Shown here: positions 1 through 7,090 of the stretch, piece by piece
Layout: the number at the start of each line of letters is the position of its first letter
Position numbering within the stretch: position 1 is the first letter of the stretch
Assembly: GCA_024405255.1 (NCBI GenBank)
Contig: JAKSOY010000031.1
Span: 1 to 25,938 of the forward strand
Direction of reading: 5' to 3'
Origin: Kiritimatiellia bacterium
GTDB taxonomy: Bacteria > Verrucomicrobiota > Kiritimatiellia > RFP12 > UBA1067
Length of the DNA stretch: 25,938 nt
Program-made: the position numbers and the translations under genes
The notes under the pieces: generated by a model
Told to the model about the DNA's origin: nothing
The model's database searches: none
What the model saw: only the letters and a program-made list of their open reading frames with translations

Positions 1-97
1 GGGGTAGTAGCACGACGGGTAGGCGGTTGGGGCCTTGTGGTGCGCGGGGGCGGCGCGGGGGGGGGGTAGTAGCACGACGGGTAGGCGGTTGGGGCCT
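1..97. repeat. Direct repeat, 62-bp period, two copies (possibly continuing past the left edge)
   Basis: A 35-nt unit occurs identically at 1-35 and 63-97. It begins GGGGTAGTAGCACGACGGG and ends GGTTGGGGCCT. The sequences after each copy are also similar (both contain GGTGCG within a G-rich context), so the true tandem unit is about 62 bp. The array touches the window edge, so more copies may lie to the left. It sits downstream of the sugar operon's last gene, in non-coding DNA. I see no open frame or promoter in 1-195. Function unknown; an intergenic repeat family or a transcript-end structure are both possible. Confidence 0.8.
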
Positions 98-137
98 CGA
101 GGTGCGAGGCGACCGGCAGGGGTAAAGCCTATTCGTT

Positions 138-159
138 GTGCTACTACCCGAGGGTAGTA
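138..159. repeat. Inverted copy of the repeat core plus tight hairpin
   Basis: GTGCTACTACCC at 138-149 is the reverse complement of GGGTAGTAGCAC, found in both direct repeats (2-13 and 64-75). The same bases also pair with the adjacent GGGTAGTA (152-159) across a GA centre, giving an 8-bp hairpin or, alternatively, a long-range pairing with the repeats. It lies about 40 nt past the isomerase stop codon. No U-run follows on the minus strand, so an intrinsic terminator is possible but unproven. Confidence 0.6.
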
Positions 160-195
160 AGTATTTCTACTTTGGTAGGCCTTTTACTTACCTGG

Positions 196-1959
196 TCAGG
201 TGCGCACGTATGCTTTGATGGTGCCGTGGCGTGACGCCGCGTTGGGGCCGCTCGGGCGTATCACGTATGCGCCGACGGCCGCCGGTACGATGAACGTTTC
301 CGCGTAGTGTACGACAAACGGCGCAAAGGCCCCTGTCGGACTCTCCACGGTCACCTCTTCCCCTTCCACGAGGTTGAGCACGTTCACGCCCCCGTGGGTG
401 TCGTGCAGAACCGGCTCGGTGAACCAATGGCGGCGCGTCTCGATGAACTCGCGTGCGTGCAACCCCGTTCGTTCTTCCGTCACACCCGGTGTCTGCGACA
501 GCGTTTCAACCTGATCGACAAGGTTCGCCCGAACCCAGTCGGTGTCGCGGTCGAACTGGATGTTCGCCAGCGCGCGTTCCGCATGGATCGGACGCGGACG
601 CCCGTCGAGGCCCAATCGACCCCAATCCCACATCTTGAATGTGAAGATGTACGGCGTCGCCGAAATCTCGAGTACCATGCAGTCCGCCCCCGAGCAATGG
701 ATCGTGCCCCCGGGAATCAGGAAGTGGTCGTGTTTCTTCGCGGGGAACGCATTGACATACTTCTCCGCCTCGAACGAGCCCGTCGTCGCCGAAGCGCGCA
801 AGGCCGCCGCAAATTCCGCGCGGTCGACATTGTTCTTGAGCCCCAGATAGACATGCGGACTGGCCGACGGATCCGCATCAAGCAGATAGTAGCTCTCGTC
901 CTGCGTATAGTGCATGCCGAATTGCTCTTGGATGTACTCCGTCAGCGGATGGCACTGCAACGAGAGATTCCCGCCCTTCATCGTATCCAGCATGTCGAAG
1001 CGAATCGGGAACTCGGTACCAAACCGTGCGTGTACCTTTTCGCCCAGCAGTTCGTGCGGACACCGGAAGACCAAGTTGATCGCCGGCGTTTCCAGAACGA
1101 TTCCACCGACATCGAAAAGCAGCGAATTCTCTTCGGGCACGCAATCAAAACTCCAGGCGTAGTTCTTCTTCGCCGGATCAAGACCGAATTTCTCCTTCAT
1201 CCACTGTCCGCCCCAGACGCCCGGATCAAAATAGGGTTTGACTCGGAACGGACGATGCGCGGCAATCTCCAGCCCGCGCCGAAACGCCGAACCCGTCATC
1301 AGCTTCGGTTCTTCCGCATTCGTGTCGAGTACATAGTCGAGCGCATCATAAAGGCTGCGCTTGTGCCGATCGAGAACGCGCCAATCGACGAAGAACCCGC
1401 GCTTGTAGAGCCGCAACACGTCCTCGCCGTAATTGTCGTCGAGCCAGTTCGCGAGTTTGCCGCTGCGATAGCGCATCTGGATTTCCCAGCGCGCCATGTC
1501 GGCATAGACAAGCACGTCGCGCGTCGGACACACATATCCCGCCGCGACGCCGCAGACGAGCACCACCCCGTCCGGGACGGACGCAATCCGCGCGCGCAAC
1601 GCCTCGACCCGCGCGGCATCGAAAAACTCGTCCACCGTTCGATGCGTCAACAGACCGAACACGCGGTCTTCGCCGACTTCGCGTGCGAGCATCGCCCGAA
1701 CTTCGTCCCGCCCGCGATTCGCCTCCCGCGTACAGACGACACATGCCGGCTTCAATTCCGCCGTGAGCGCCGCAACGACTTCGTCTTCCCAGACGCCCTG
1801 GTAGAAGTCGACGCAGACAACCGTTTTCCCAAGACCCAAATCCGCAATCCGCCGCCGCAGTTCAGTACCGACAGCCGTCCACCCCGCCACCGCGTAGTCC
1901 GTTGCATTCACCGGCACCGACACGGACGGAAACCGATCGTACGTCACACTCACTGCCAT
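196..1959 (-). CDS. Class I mannose-6-phosphate isomerase-like protein with long N-terminal extension (587 aa)
   Basis: Probably interconverts mannose-6-phosphate and fructose-6-phosphate in the cytoplasm. The C-terminal two thirds carries the type I isomerase cupin signature: a VWGGQW segment at about 248-253, a QCH zinc-ligand motif (Q335, H337), an ESYY segment with E355, and GTIH with H421. The first 200 or so residues form a separate alpha/beta domain with a V-V-C-V-D strand near residue 50. Long isomerases of about 590 aa with such an extension exist in other gut bacteria, by family knowledge. The LGLGKT stretch at 41-46 is not a proper Walker A. The start overlaps the end of the upstream ROK gene by 10 nt, implying translational coupling. 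A GGGAG lies very close to this ATG, so an in-frame GTG two codons downstream is a possible alternative start. It is the last gene of its operon. Confidence 0.85.
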   Translation of the reverse strand: MAVSVTYDRFPSVSVPVNATDYAVAGWTAVGTELRRRIADLGLGKTVVCVDFYQGVWEDEVVAALTAELKPACVVCTREANRGRDEVRAMLAREVGEDRVFGLLTHRTVDEFFDAARVEALRARIASVPDGVVLVCGVAAGYVCPTRDVLVYADMARWEIQMRYRSGKLANWLDDNYGEDVLRLYKRGFFVDWRVLDRHKRSLYDALDYVLDTNAEEPKLMTGSAFRRGLEIAAHRPFRVKPYFDPGVWGGQWMKEKFGLDPAKKNYAWSFDCVPEENSLLFDVGGIVLETPAINLVFRCPHELLGEKVHARFGTEFPIRFDMLDTMKGGNLSLQCHPLTEYIQEQFGMHYTQDESYYLLDADPSASPHVYLGLKNNVDRAEFAAALRASATTGSFEAEKYVNAFPAKKHDHFLIPGGTIHCSGADCMVLEISATPYIFTFKMWDWGRLGLDGRPRPIHAERALANIQFDRDTDWVRANLVDQVETLSQTPGVTEERTGLHAREFIETRRHWFTEPVLHDTHGGVNVLNLVEGEEVTVESPTGAFAPFVVHYAETFIVPAAVGAYVIRPSGPNAASRHGTIKAYVRT

Positions 1960-2864
1960 TCTCCCTTCGTGAACAACGCATCAAGCCCGAGCGTAGCGGA
2001 CATCTCCGGCTGTTCCGCCAGCAAAAACTTCACCTTCCCCCACGGCGTCCACGCATGCCGCCACACATATTCTTTCGCCGCCGCAAGCAACGCCGCGAAC
2101 CGTGACACGCCCCCGGAGAACACAACCGTCTCGGCGTCGTAGAGATGGACCAACGCCAGCGCCCCGGCCCCCAGCGCCGTCGAAACCACACGAAACAGTT
2201 CAACTGCCTTCGGATCCCCTCGCGACCAATCCGCTTCGAGCCGCCGATAGTCATAGGTCGGATCGCCCGCCAGGTCTTTCAGCCCCCACGTCCCCACATA
2301 CGCCTCCAGGCATCCGACGCCGCCGCAGTTGCACTTCCGTCCGCCGTCGAACTGGATCGGGAAGTGTCCGCCGAGCAAACTGTACGTACCGTGCCCGCCG
2401 CGCAGCACATGGCCCTGACTGACCACACTCGTTCCGACGCCGGTTCCAAGAATCATCAGGACAGCATTCTTTTCGCCCTGCGCCACGCCGTAGGCCAACT
2501 CTCCCAGCAGCGCCGCACGCGCGTCATTCACCACTTTGAGATCAAGGCCCAGCGTCGTCCGCGCCCACGCCGACAAGTCGATCGCCTCAATGCCGGCGTG
2601 CTTCGCATTGCAACTGACGACACGGCGCGCCTCTTCGTCGACAATCCCCGGCGAGGCAAGTCCGAGGCCCGCCCAATTCCCCGGATGTTCCGCCATCAGC
2701 TTCCGCGCACGGTCCGCCAGGAGCGCCAACGTGCCCTGCGCACCCGTCGGCGACACGTCGAAGATTTCACTCCCGAGGATTTTTCCATCCTGCACCGCCG
2801 CCAATTTGACGCAGCTGCCTCCCAGGTCCGCGCACAGCGTACAAACATTCTTGCCGGTCTGCAT
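1950..2864 (-). CDS. ROK-family sugar kinase (glucokinase/mannokinase type, 304 aa)
   Basis: Likely phosphorylates a hexose with ATP in the cytoplasm. Visible motifs are the phosphate-binding DLGGS at 13-17, the catalytic ND at 113-114, GTGVGT at 140-145, and the ROK zinc site CNCGGVGCLE at 178-187, with H167 in GGH as the probable fourth ligand. Length is normal for the family. I chose the ATG at 2864 because AGGGAG at 2871-2876 sits 6 nt before it. The ATG two codons upstream has no spacing, and longer forms run into the transporter gene with Cys/Arg-rich, non-ROK sequence. The gene starts 37 nt after the MFS transporter stop and overlaps the isomerase start by 10 nt. That context points to glucose, mannose or fructose as substrate; sequence alone does not decide. 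A transcription-factor role is unlikely, as there is no N-terminal helix-turn-helix. Confidence 0.9.
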   Translation of the reverse strand: MQTGKNVCTLCADLGGSCVKLAAVQDGKILGSEIFDVSPTGAQGTLALLADRARKLMAEHPGNWAGLGLASPGIVDEEARRVVSCNAKHAGIEAIDLSAWARTTLGLDLKVVNDARAALLGELAYGVAQGEKNAVLMILGTGVGTSVVSQGHVLRGGHGTYSLLGGHFPIQFDGGRKCNCGGVGCLEAYVGTWGLKDLAGDPTYDYRRLEADWSRGDPKAVELFRVVSTALGAGALALVHLYDAETVVFSGGVSRFAALLAAAKEYVWRHAWTPWGKVKFLLAEQPEMSATLGLDALFTKGEWQ

Positions 2865-2901
2865 CTCCATCTCCCTGACTCCATCAACCAGATATCTCCG
2901 T

Positions 2902-4047
2902 TCAGCCCTTGCGCGCCACCAACGACAGCACGCCAAGATAGACGAGCGGCACAAGCAGCACAACGAACACACCCGTCAAGCCGAAGCTCGTCTGCGCAAA
3001 ACCAAGCGCCGCCGAAACAACGGCACCGCCCGAAATCGCCATCACCATCAGCGAACTGACTTCGTCCGTCCGATCCGACCGACGCGCAATCGCCAGACCG
3101 AAACAGATGCCGAACGTATTGCCCAGACCGAACGAGGCGACGAATACGGCCGCGAGGAAAATCTGCGATGTCGGCGCCAGCCACGCGCCAACGGTCCCCA
3201 ACAACGCCAGCGCGACCGTCCAGGGGAAACACTTCACCGGCAGGATCCGCGCAAACAGAAACGCCCCCACAAACGAGGCCGCCGTCTTCGCAATGAAGAA
3301 CACGGACGGACCCATCCCCGCCGCATCGCGCGTGAACTGATAGCGTTCAGCCAGGATCCCAGGCACGGCGATGTTGAATCCGACATCGATGGCGACGGAC
3401 GCGAAAACACCCAGCGCCAGCACGAGTACGCGCGGGTCGGCCAACAGCGCCAACGACCCGCAGAAGGTCGCCCCGCGCCCTTCGCGTTTCTCCTCGCGCG
3501 GAATCGGAATGACCAGCAGCGCCACGATCGCCACGACGGTCAATCCGCCATACACCGGGAACAGCAGTTTCCAATTCCCGAACGACGTCGACGCATACTT
3601 CACGAACACCGGCGTCAATGCGGCACAAATCGCCTTGACGAACTGCCCCAGGGTCAGGCGGCTTGTCAGTTTCTCCGGTGCCGTCACATTGGACAGCAAC
3701 GCCGGCAACGCGGCTTGCAGAATCGTATTGCCGATACCCAGCAACGCAAAGACGACAAAGTAGATCCACACGCGCGAAGCCCCCGCCGCGAGGCCGAGGA
3801 ACATCGCCACCGCCGTCACCGCCAACGACAGAAGACACGTCTGGCGCCGACCGAGCCGCACCAAAAGGAGTCCGGCCGGAACGGAAATGAGCAGGAACCA
3901 GATGAAGATCATCGACGGAAGAAATCCGGCCACACGCGCGGAGAGCTGGCACTCGGCCGTAACCTGGTTCATCACGGTGCCGACGATATCCGCGAATCCC
4001 ATCGCAAAGAATCCAAGCAGGATCGGCATGAGTACATATTTTTTCAT
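2902..4047 (-). CDS. MFS sugar transporter (381 aa)
   Basis: Integral membrane protein with about 12 hydrophobic segments, suited to proton-coupled sugar uptake across the inner membrane. An N-terminal hydrophobic stretch (LMPILLGFFAMGFADIVG) is followed by the cytoplasmic loop LVRLGRRQT, matching the MFS loop 2-3 signature (G-x3-D/R-R-x-G-R-R). A charged central loop (IPREEKREGRG) separates the two halves. The GFADIVG/NQV start resembles the FucP/GlcP group, but the substrate cannot be assigned. I start at 4047 (MKKYV) because AAAGGA lies 9 nt upstream; an in-frame ATG six codons earlier is the alternative. The branching enzyme gene ends 21 nt upstream and the ROK kinase begins 37 nt downstream, so import and phosphorylation of the same hexose is the simplest reading. 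Confidence 0.88.
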   Translation of the reverse strand: MKKYVLMPILLGFFAMGFADIVGTVMNQVTAECQLSARVAGFLPSMIFIWFLLISVPAGLLLVRLGRRQTCLLSLAVTAVAMFLGLAAGASRVWIYFVVFALLGIGNTILQAALPALLSNVTAPEKLTSRLTLGQFVKAICAALTPVFVKYASTSFGNWKLLFPVYGGLTVVAIVALLVIPIPREEKREGRGATFCGSLALLADPRVLVLALGVFASVAIDVGFNIAVPGILAERYQFTRDAAGMGPSVFFIAKTAASFVGAFLFARILPVKCFPWTVALALLGTVGAWLAPTSQIFLAAVFVASFGLGNTFGICFGLAIARRSDRTDEVSSLMVMAISGGAVVSAALGFAQTSFGLTGVFVVLLVPLVYLGVLSLVARKG

Positions 4048-4068
4048 TGAGACTTTTCCTTTCAAAAC

Positions 4069-6108
4069 CTAGCGCGCAAGACGACGAAGCACCAGCGCCG
4101 TCCGCGCCGGCAAATAGAGTCGGACCCAGTTGGCCGCGTCCTTTCCGTCGCCGACCTCATCTGTCACGAAAACCTGATGGGCGACCAGACGGCCCTGCCC
4201 CCCGAAGGCGACTTCGTCCGTATCGAGAACGAGACGGTACCGCCCCTTCTCCGGTACGCGAATGCCATACCCGGTGAAGGACACCGAGGGATTGAAGTTG
4301 AATACGAAGAGGAAGGCCCCTCGGGCAAACGCCAGGACCTTGTCGCCGTCATGGGCGCAAAGCTGCTGCGGAAGCCGCCGTCCGGCGGAGGTCCCTGAAG
4401 TCGTTGCGAGCAGTTTCTGCATCGCCGCATCGAAATCGCCCAATCCCTTGAAACGCAGCTTCGGATCGTCCCGCAGGGACCAGAGGCGCCGGGCGTGCGC
4501 GTAGCTCCAATTGTTTTCGGCGCGCGGAAAATCGATCCACTCGGGATGTCCGAATTCATTGCCCATGAAGTTCAGGTAGGCTCCCTGCGCCAACGCACGC
4601 GTGGCCAGACGCGCCATCTTGTGCAACGCAAGCCCGCGCTCGATCGTGAGGTTGTGCTGGTCGATTCCCATTCCCTCGTAGATCGCCGCATCCACGAGCT
4701 GGAAGAAAAACGTCTTCCCGCCGACGAGCGCCTGATCGTGGCTTTCAACATACGAAACGACCTTCTCCTCCGCCCGTTTGTTCGTGAGTTCGTAATAGAG
4801 GCCGTGCATATTCCAGTCTTCGTCCCGGACCTTCTCCGCGAGCTTGAACCAATAGTCGGGTTCGCCCATCGCCAGACGATAGTCGAACCCCAGACCGCCG
4901 TCTTTCAGCGGGGCCGCACACCCCGGGAGTCCGCTCACGTCTTCTGCAATTGTCATCGCCTGCGGGTCTACTTCGTGGATCACCTGGTTCGCCAATGCGA
5001 GATAGCACCACGCATCGTCATCCATCGAACCGTCGAAGTAGCAGCCATAGTTCGTAAAGGCGCGACCGAGTCCGTGGTCCCAATAGAGCATCGAGGTCAC
5101 CCCGTCGAAGCGGAAGCCGTCGAAGTGGAACTCATCGAGCCAATAGCGGCAATTGGACAGCAGAAAATGCAGCACATCGGTTTTGCCGTAGTCGAAACAA
5201 CGCGAATCCCAGGCCTGATGCCAGCCCTTCGTCCCCGCGTGGAAGTACTGGTAGTCCGTACCATCAAAGCGGGAAAGTCCGTCGCGTTCGTTTCTGACCG
5301 CATGCGAATGGACAAGATCCATAATCACCCTCAAGCCCATTCCATGCGCCGTATCGATGAGCGACTTCAATTCCTCGGGCGTACCGAAGCGCGAACTGGC
5401 CGCGAAGAAACTCGACACATGATAGCCGAAGCTGCCATAGTATGGATGTTCCATCACCGCCATCAGCTGGACCGTATTGTAGCCCGCCGCCTTCACGCGC
5501 GGCAGGATGCTGTCGCGGAATTCAAGATAGCTCGAGACCTTCTCCGCCTCGCCCGCCATGCCCACATGCGCTTCATAGATGAGCGGTACCGATGCTTTCG
5601 GCGACGCATGCTGCCACACATAGGGCGTCTTCGGTTCCCACACCTGCGCCGAAAAGAGCTGCGTTTGGGCGTCCTGCACCACACGGCGCGCATACGCGGG
5701 CATGCGCTCGCCGGAGCCACCCGCCCATTCCACGTCGAGATGATAGAACTGCGCGTGCCGGATCAACCGCGCCGGAAAGGTCCGTTCCCACACGTCCGTG
5801 CCCGCGCGCCGCTTCAGCTGGAAGCGCGTCGTACGCCGCCATTTCGAAAAGTCGCCCACCAGCCAGATCGCCGTCGCCTGCGGCGCCCACTCGCGAAACA
5901 CCCAACCCGTCTCCGTCCGGTGAAGTCCATAGAACTCGTGTGCGCTCGCCCAATCGGCAAGCGACTGCCGGCCGCCCGTCAGCTCCGCCGCGCGCATCCG
6001 CGCGTGAGCCGCCCGCCCGCGAATCGCCGCCGCAAACGGCGCCAAGTACGGATCGTCCAACAGATGTGGACGCCGCTCGTTTTTGGGTTTAGCTGTTCTT
6101 GCTTTCAT
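4069..6108 (-). CDS. glgB: 1,4-alpha-glucan branching enzyme, eukaryotic-like GH13 (679 aa)
   Basis: Makes alpha-1,6 branches in glycogen by transferring alpha-1,4 chains. An N-terminal CBM48-like domain (about 56-150, with GWVFREWAPQA and VGDFSKW) precedes the GH13 barrel. Conserved regions are DLVHSH at 264-269, GFRFDGVTSM at 331-340 with nucleophile D335, AEDVSG with acid/base E389, and VESHDQ with H457 and D458. The GNEFGHPEWIDFPR segment and the DLVHSHAVRN context match the eukaryotic-type subfamily (GH13_8) rather than typical bacterial GlgB; this is family knowledge, not tested here. No other glycogen gene is nearby. It is the first gene of the operon, with a TTGCGC-17-TAGAAT promoter upstream. 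The SD is weak (GAAAGAG about 10 nt before the ATG). Confidence 0.95.
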   Translation of the reverse strand: MKARTAKPKNERRPHLLDDPYLAPFAAAIRGRAAHARMRAAELTGGRQSLADWASAHEFYGLHRTETGWVFREWAPQATAIWLVGDFSKWRRTTRFQLKRRAGTDVWERTFPARLIRHAQFYHLDVEWAGGSGERMPAYARRVVQDAQTQLFSAQVWEPKTPYVWQHASPKASVPLIYEAHVGMAGEAEKVSSYLEFRDSILPRVKAAGYNTVQLMAVMEHPYYGSFGYHVSSFFAASSRFGTPEELKSLIDTAHGMGLRVIMDLVHSHAVRNERDGLSRFDGTDYQYFHAGTKGWHQAWDSRCFDYGKTDVLHFLLSNCRYWLDEFHFDGFRFDGVTSMLYWDHGLGRAFTNYGCYFDGSMDDDAWCYLALANQVIHEVDPQAMTIAEDVSGLPGCAAPLKDGGLGFDYRLAMGEPDYWFKLAEKVRDEDWNMHGLYYELTNKRAEEKVVSYVESHDQALVGGKTFFFQLVDAAIYEGMGIDQHNLTIERGLALHKMARLATRALAQGAYLNFMGNEFGHPEWIDFPRAENNWSYAHARRLWSLRDDPKLRFKGLGDFDAAMQKLLATTSGTSAGRRLPQQLCAHDGDKVLAFARGAFLFVFNFNPSVSFTGYGIRVPEKGRYRLVLDTDEVAFGGQGRLVAHQVFVTDEVGDGKDAANWVRLYLPARTALVLRRLAR

Positions 6109-6161
6109 CGGGTTGGACTCTTTCGCGTTCAGGACGGTTCAAACAAGTCTGACGAGAAAAG

Positions 6162-6190
6162 ATTCTACACCATTCCCGTCCGAGGCGCAA
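6162..6190 (-). promoter_or_regulatory. Sigma70-like promoter of the branching-enzyme operon
   Basis: On the minus strand, -35 TTGCGC (6185-6190) and -10 TAGAAT (6162-6167) are separated by exactly 17 nt. The expected start is near 6155, leaving a leader of about 47 nt before the branching-enzyme ATG. The -35 sequence is identical to that of the divergent barnase promoter. Confidence 0.55.
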
Positions 6191-6210
6191 GACGAAAATT
6201 GGACTTGCGC
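6185..6210. promoter_or_regulatory. Inverted repeat joining the two divergent -35 boxes (possible operator)
   Basis: GCGCAAG (6185-6191) and CTTGCGC (6204-6210) are perfect 7-bp inverted arms separated by 12 nt. Each arm contains the -35 hexamer of one of two divergent promoters. A dimeric regulator bound here would cover both -35 elements. The arms could also be symmetrical only because both promoters share the same -35 hexamer. Confidence 0.45.
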
Positions 6211-6233
6211 GCACGCACGTACTATGCGATAAT
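6205..6233 (+). promoter_or_regulatory. Sigma70-like promoter of the barnase/barstar pair
   Basis: -35 TTGCGC (6205-6210), a 17-nt spacer, and -10 GATAAT (6228-6233). Transcription would begin near 6240, about 32 nt before the barnase ATG. An AAAGGA Shine-Dalgarno at 6258-6263 lies 8 nt before that ATG. Confidence 0.6.
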
Positions 6234-6271
6234 ACGCCCGCTTTCATTTTGAAACACAAAGGACCAATCAG

Positions 6272-6817
6272 ATGAAGAAATTCCTCAAGCTCTCGCTACT
6301 TGCCGTCACTCTCGCGACAAGCGGCATCCTCTCGGCCGCCGGACTCTGGGGGTCGTCACGACCTCGCACAAATCCCGCGCCAAAACCGGCGACACCGCAG
6401 ATCACCGTACAGAAAAATCTTCCCGCCCGGCCCACAACACCGGCCGCCGTGCGTCCCGGCACTCCGGTGACGCGTCCCGTTGCCGCCACCCCCGCCCGTG
6501 ACGGCGAGTACACCGACAAGGACAACCTCTGCCGCTACATCGTCGCCTACGGAACCCTGCCGCGCAACTTCATCACGAAGAACGAAGCGCGCCGTCTCGG
6601 CTGGACCGGCGGCCCGCTCGAACCCTACGCCCACGGCAAATCGATCGGCGGCGACCGCTACGGCAACTACGAACGCGCCCTGCCGAACGGACGCTATCGC
6701 GAATGCGACGTCGACACGCGCGGCCGCCCCCGAGGTGCCAAGCGCATCGTCTTTTCCGACGACCGACGCGTCTACTACTCAAGCGACCACTATCGCACAT
6801 TCCAGCGTCTTCACTAA
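6272..6817 (+). CDS. Secreted barnase-family ribonuclease (181 aa)
   Basis: Predicted guanyl-preferring extracellular RNase of the barnase type. Residues 1-22 form a Sec signal peptide (MKKFLKL, then a hydrophobic core, likely cleaved near LSAA). Residues 30-76 are a Pro/Thr/Ala-rich, probably disordered linker. The RNase domain spans about 78-181. Aligned by eye with Bacillus barnase, all key residues are kept: K103 (FITK, barnase K27), GKSIGGD at 122-128, E144 (E73), R154 (R83), R158 (R87) and H173 in DHYRTF (H102). Two Cys (87, 145) are absent from Bacillus barnase. The cognate inhibitor gene follows after 21 nt. The enzyme could serve RNA scavenging or act against neighbouring cells; sequence does not decide. 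This pair is the only plus-strand coding unit in the window. Confidence 0.93.
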   Translation: MKKFLKLSLLAVTLATSGILSAAGLWGSSRPRTNPAPKPATPQITVQKNLPARPTTPAAVRPGTPVTRPVAATPARDGEYTDKDNLCRYIVAYGTLPRNFITKNEARRLGWTGGPLEPYAHGKSIGGDRYGNYERALPNGRYRECDVDTRGRPRGAKRIVFSDDRRVYYSSDHYRTFQRLH

Positions 6818-6838
6818 TTCCACCCGACGAGATCAACT

Positions 6839-7090
6839 ATGAGAAAGCATTTCTACATCAACCTCGGCAACAATCCCGAATCCGCCGAACTTCACAAGAT
6901 CCTCCGCGCCGCCCTGCCCCTGCCGGACACCTACGGCGACAATCTGGACGCCTTCTACGACATCCTCACCGAGTACGGCACCAAATGGACGCTGACCTTC
7001 CGCGGGACCCCTTCGCCGACGTTCCGCCAAGTGTGCGACGACGCCCGAAGCGAAACGCCCGGGCTCATCATTCGCTTTGTGAAGGCCTAG
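6839..7090 (+). CDS. Barstar-family ribonuclease inhibitor (83 aa)
   Basis: Cytoplasmic inhibitor expected to block the barnase encoded just upstream. The hallmark helix is present as YGDNLDAFYD at 32-41, matching barstar YGENLDALWD; D37 and D41 correspond to the active-site-blocking D35 and D39. Barstar Y29 is replaced by Thr (T31) and W38 by Tyr (Y40), so the interface differs in detail. Length is close to the 89-90 aa of known barstars and there is no signal peptide. The Shine-Dalgarno is weak. Its last 23 nt (7068-7090) overlap the 3' end of the convergent pseudouridine synthase gene, leaving no room for a conventional terminator between them. Confidence 0.92.
   Translation: MRKHFYINLGNNPESAELHKILRAALPLPDTYGDNLDAFYDILTEYGTKWTLTFRGTPSPTFRQVCDDARSETPGLIIRFVKA

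Noticed and set aside
1..97. Left-edge repeats as a CRISPR array
   Set aside because: Only two direct copies are visible, with a 27-nt G-rich, partly repeated interval rather than a unique spacer, and there are no cas genes.
1807..1840. Walker A motif in the isomerase N-terminal domain (LGLGKT)
   Set aside because: The spacing does not fit GxxxxGK[ST], and the segment leads into a plain beta strand; a kinase function is not supported.
1950..2972. Longer form of the ROK kinase starting at 2972
   Set aside because: The extra residues overlap the transporter gene, are Cys/Arg/Trp-rich and lack a Shine-Dalgarno; the start at 2864 has AGGGAG at ideal spacing.
307..6252. Long plus-strand open frames opposite the sugar operon (for example 307-2142, 2536-4050, 4495-6252)
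   Set aside because: All are Arg-rich, lack recognisable motifs and are antisense to clearly identified enzymes.
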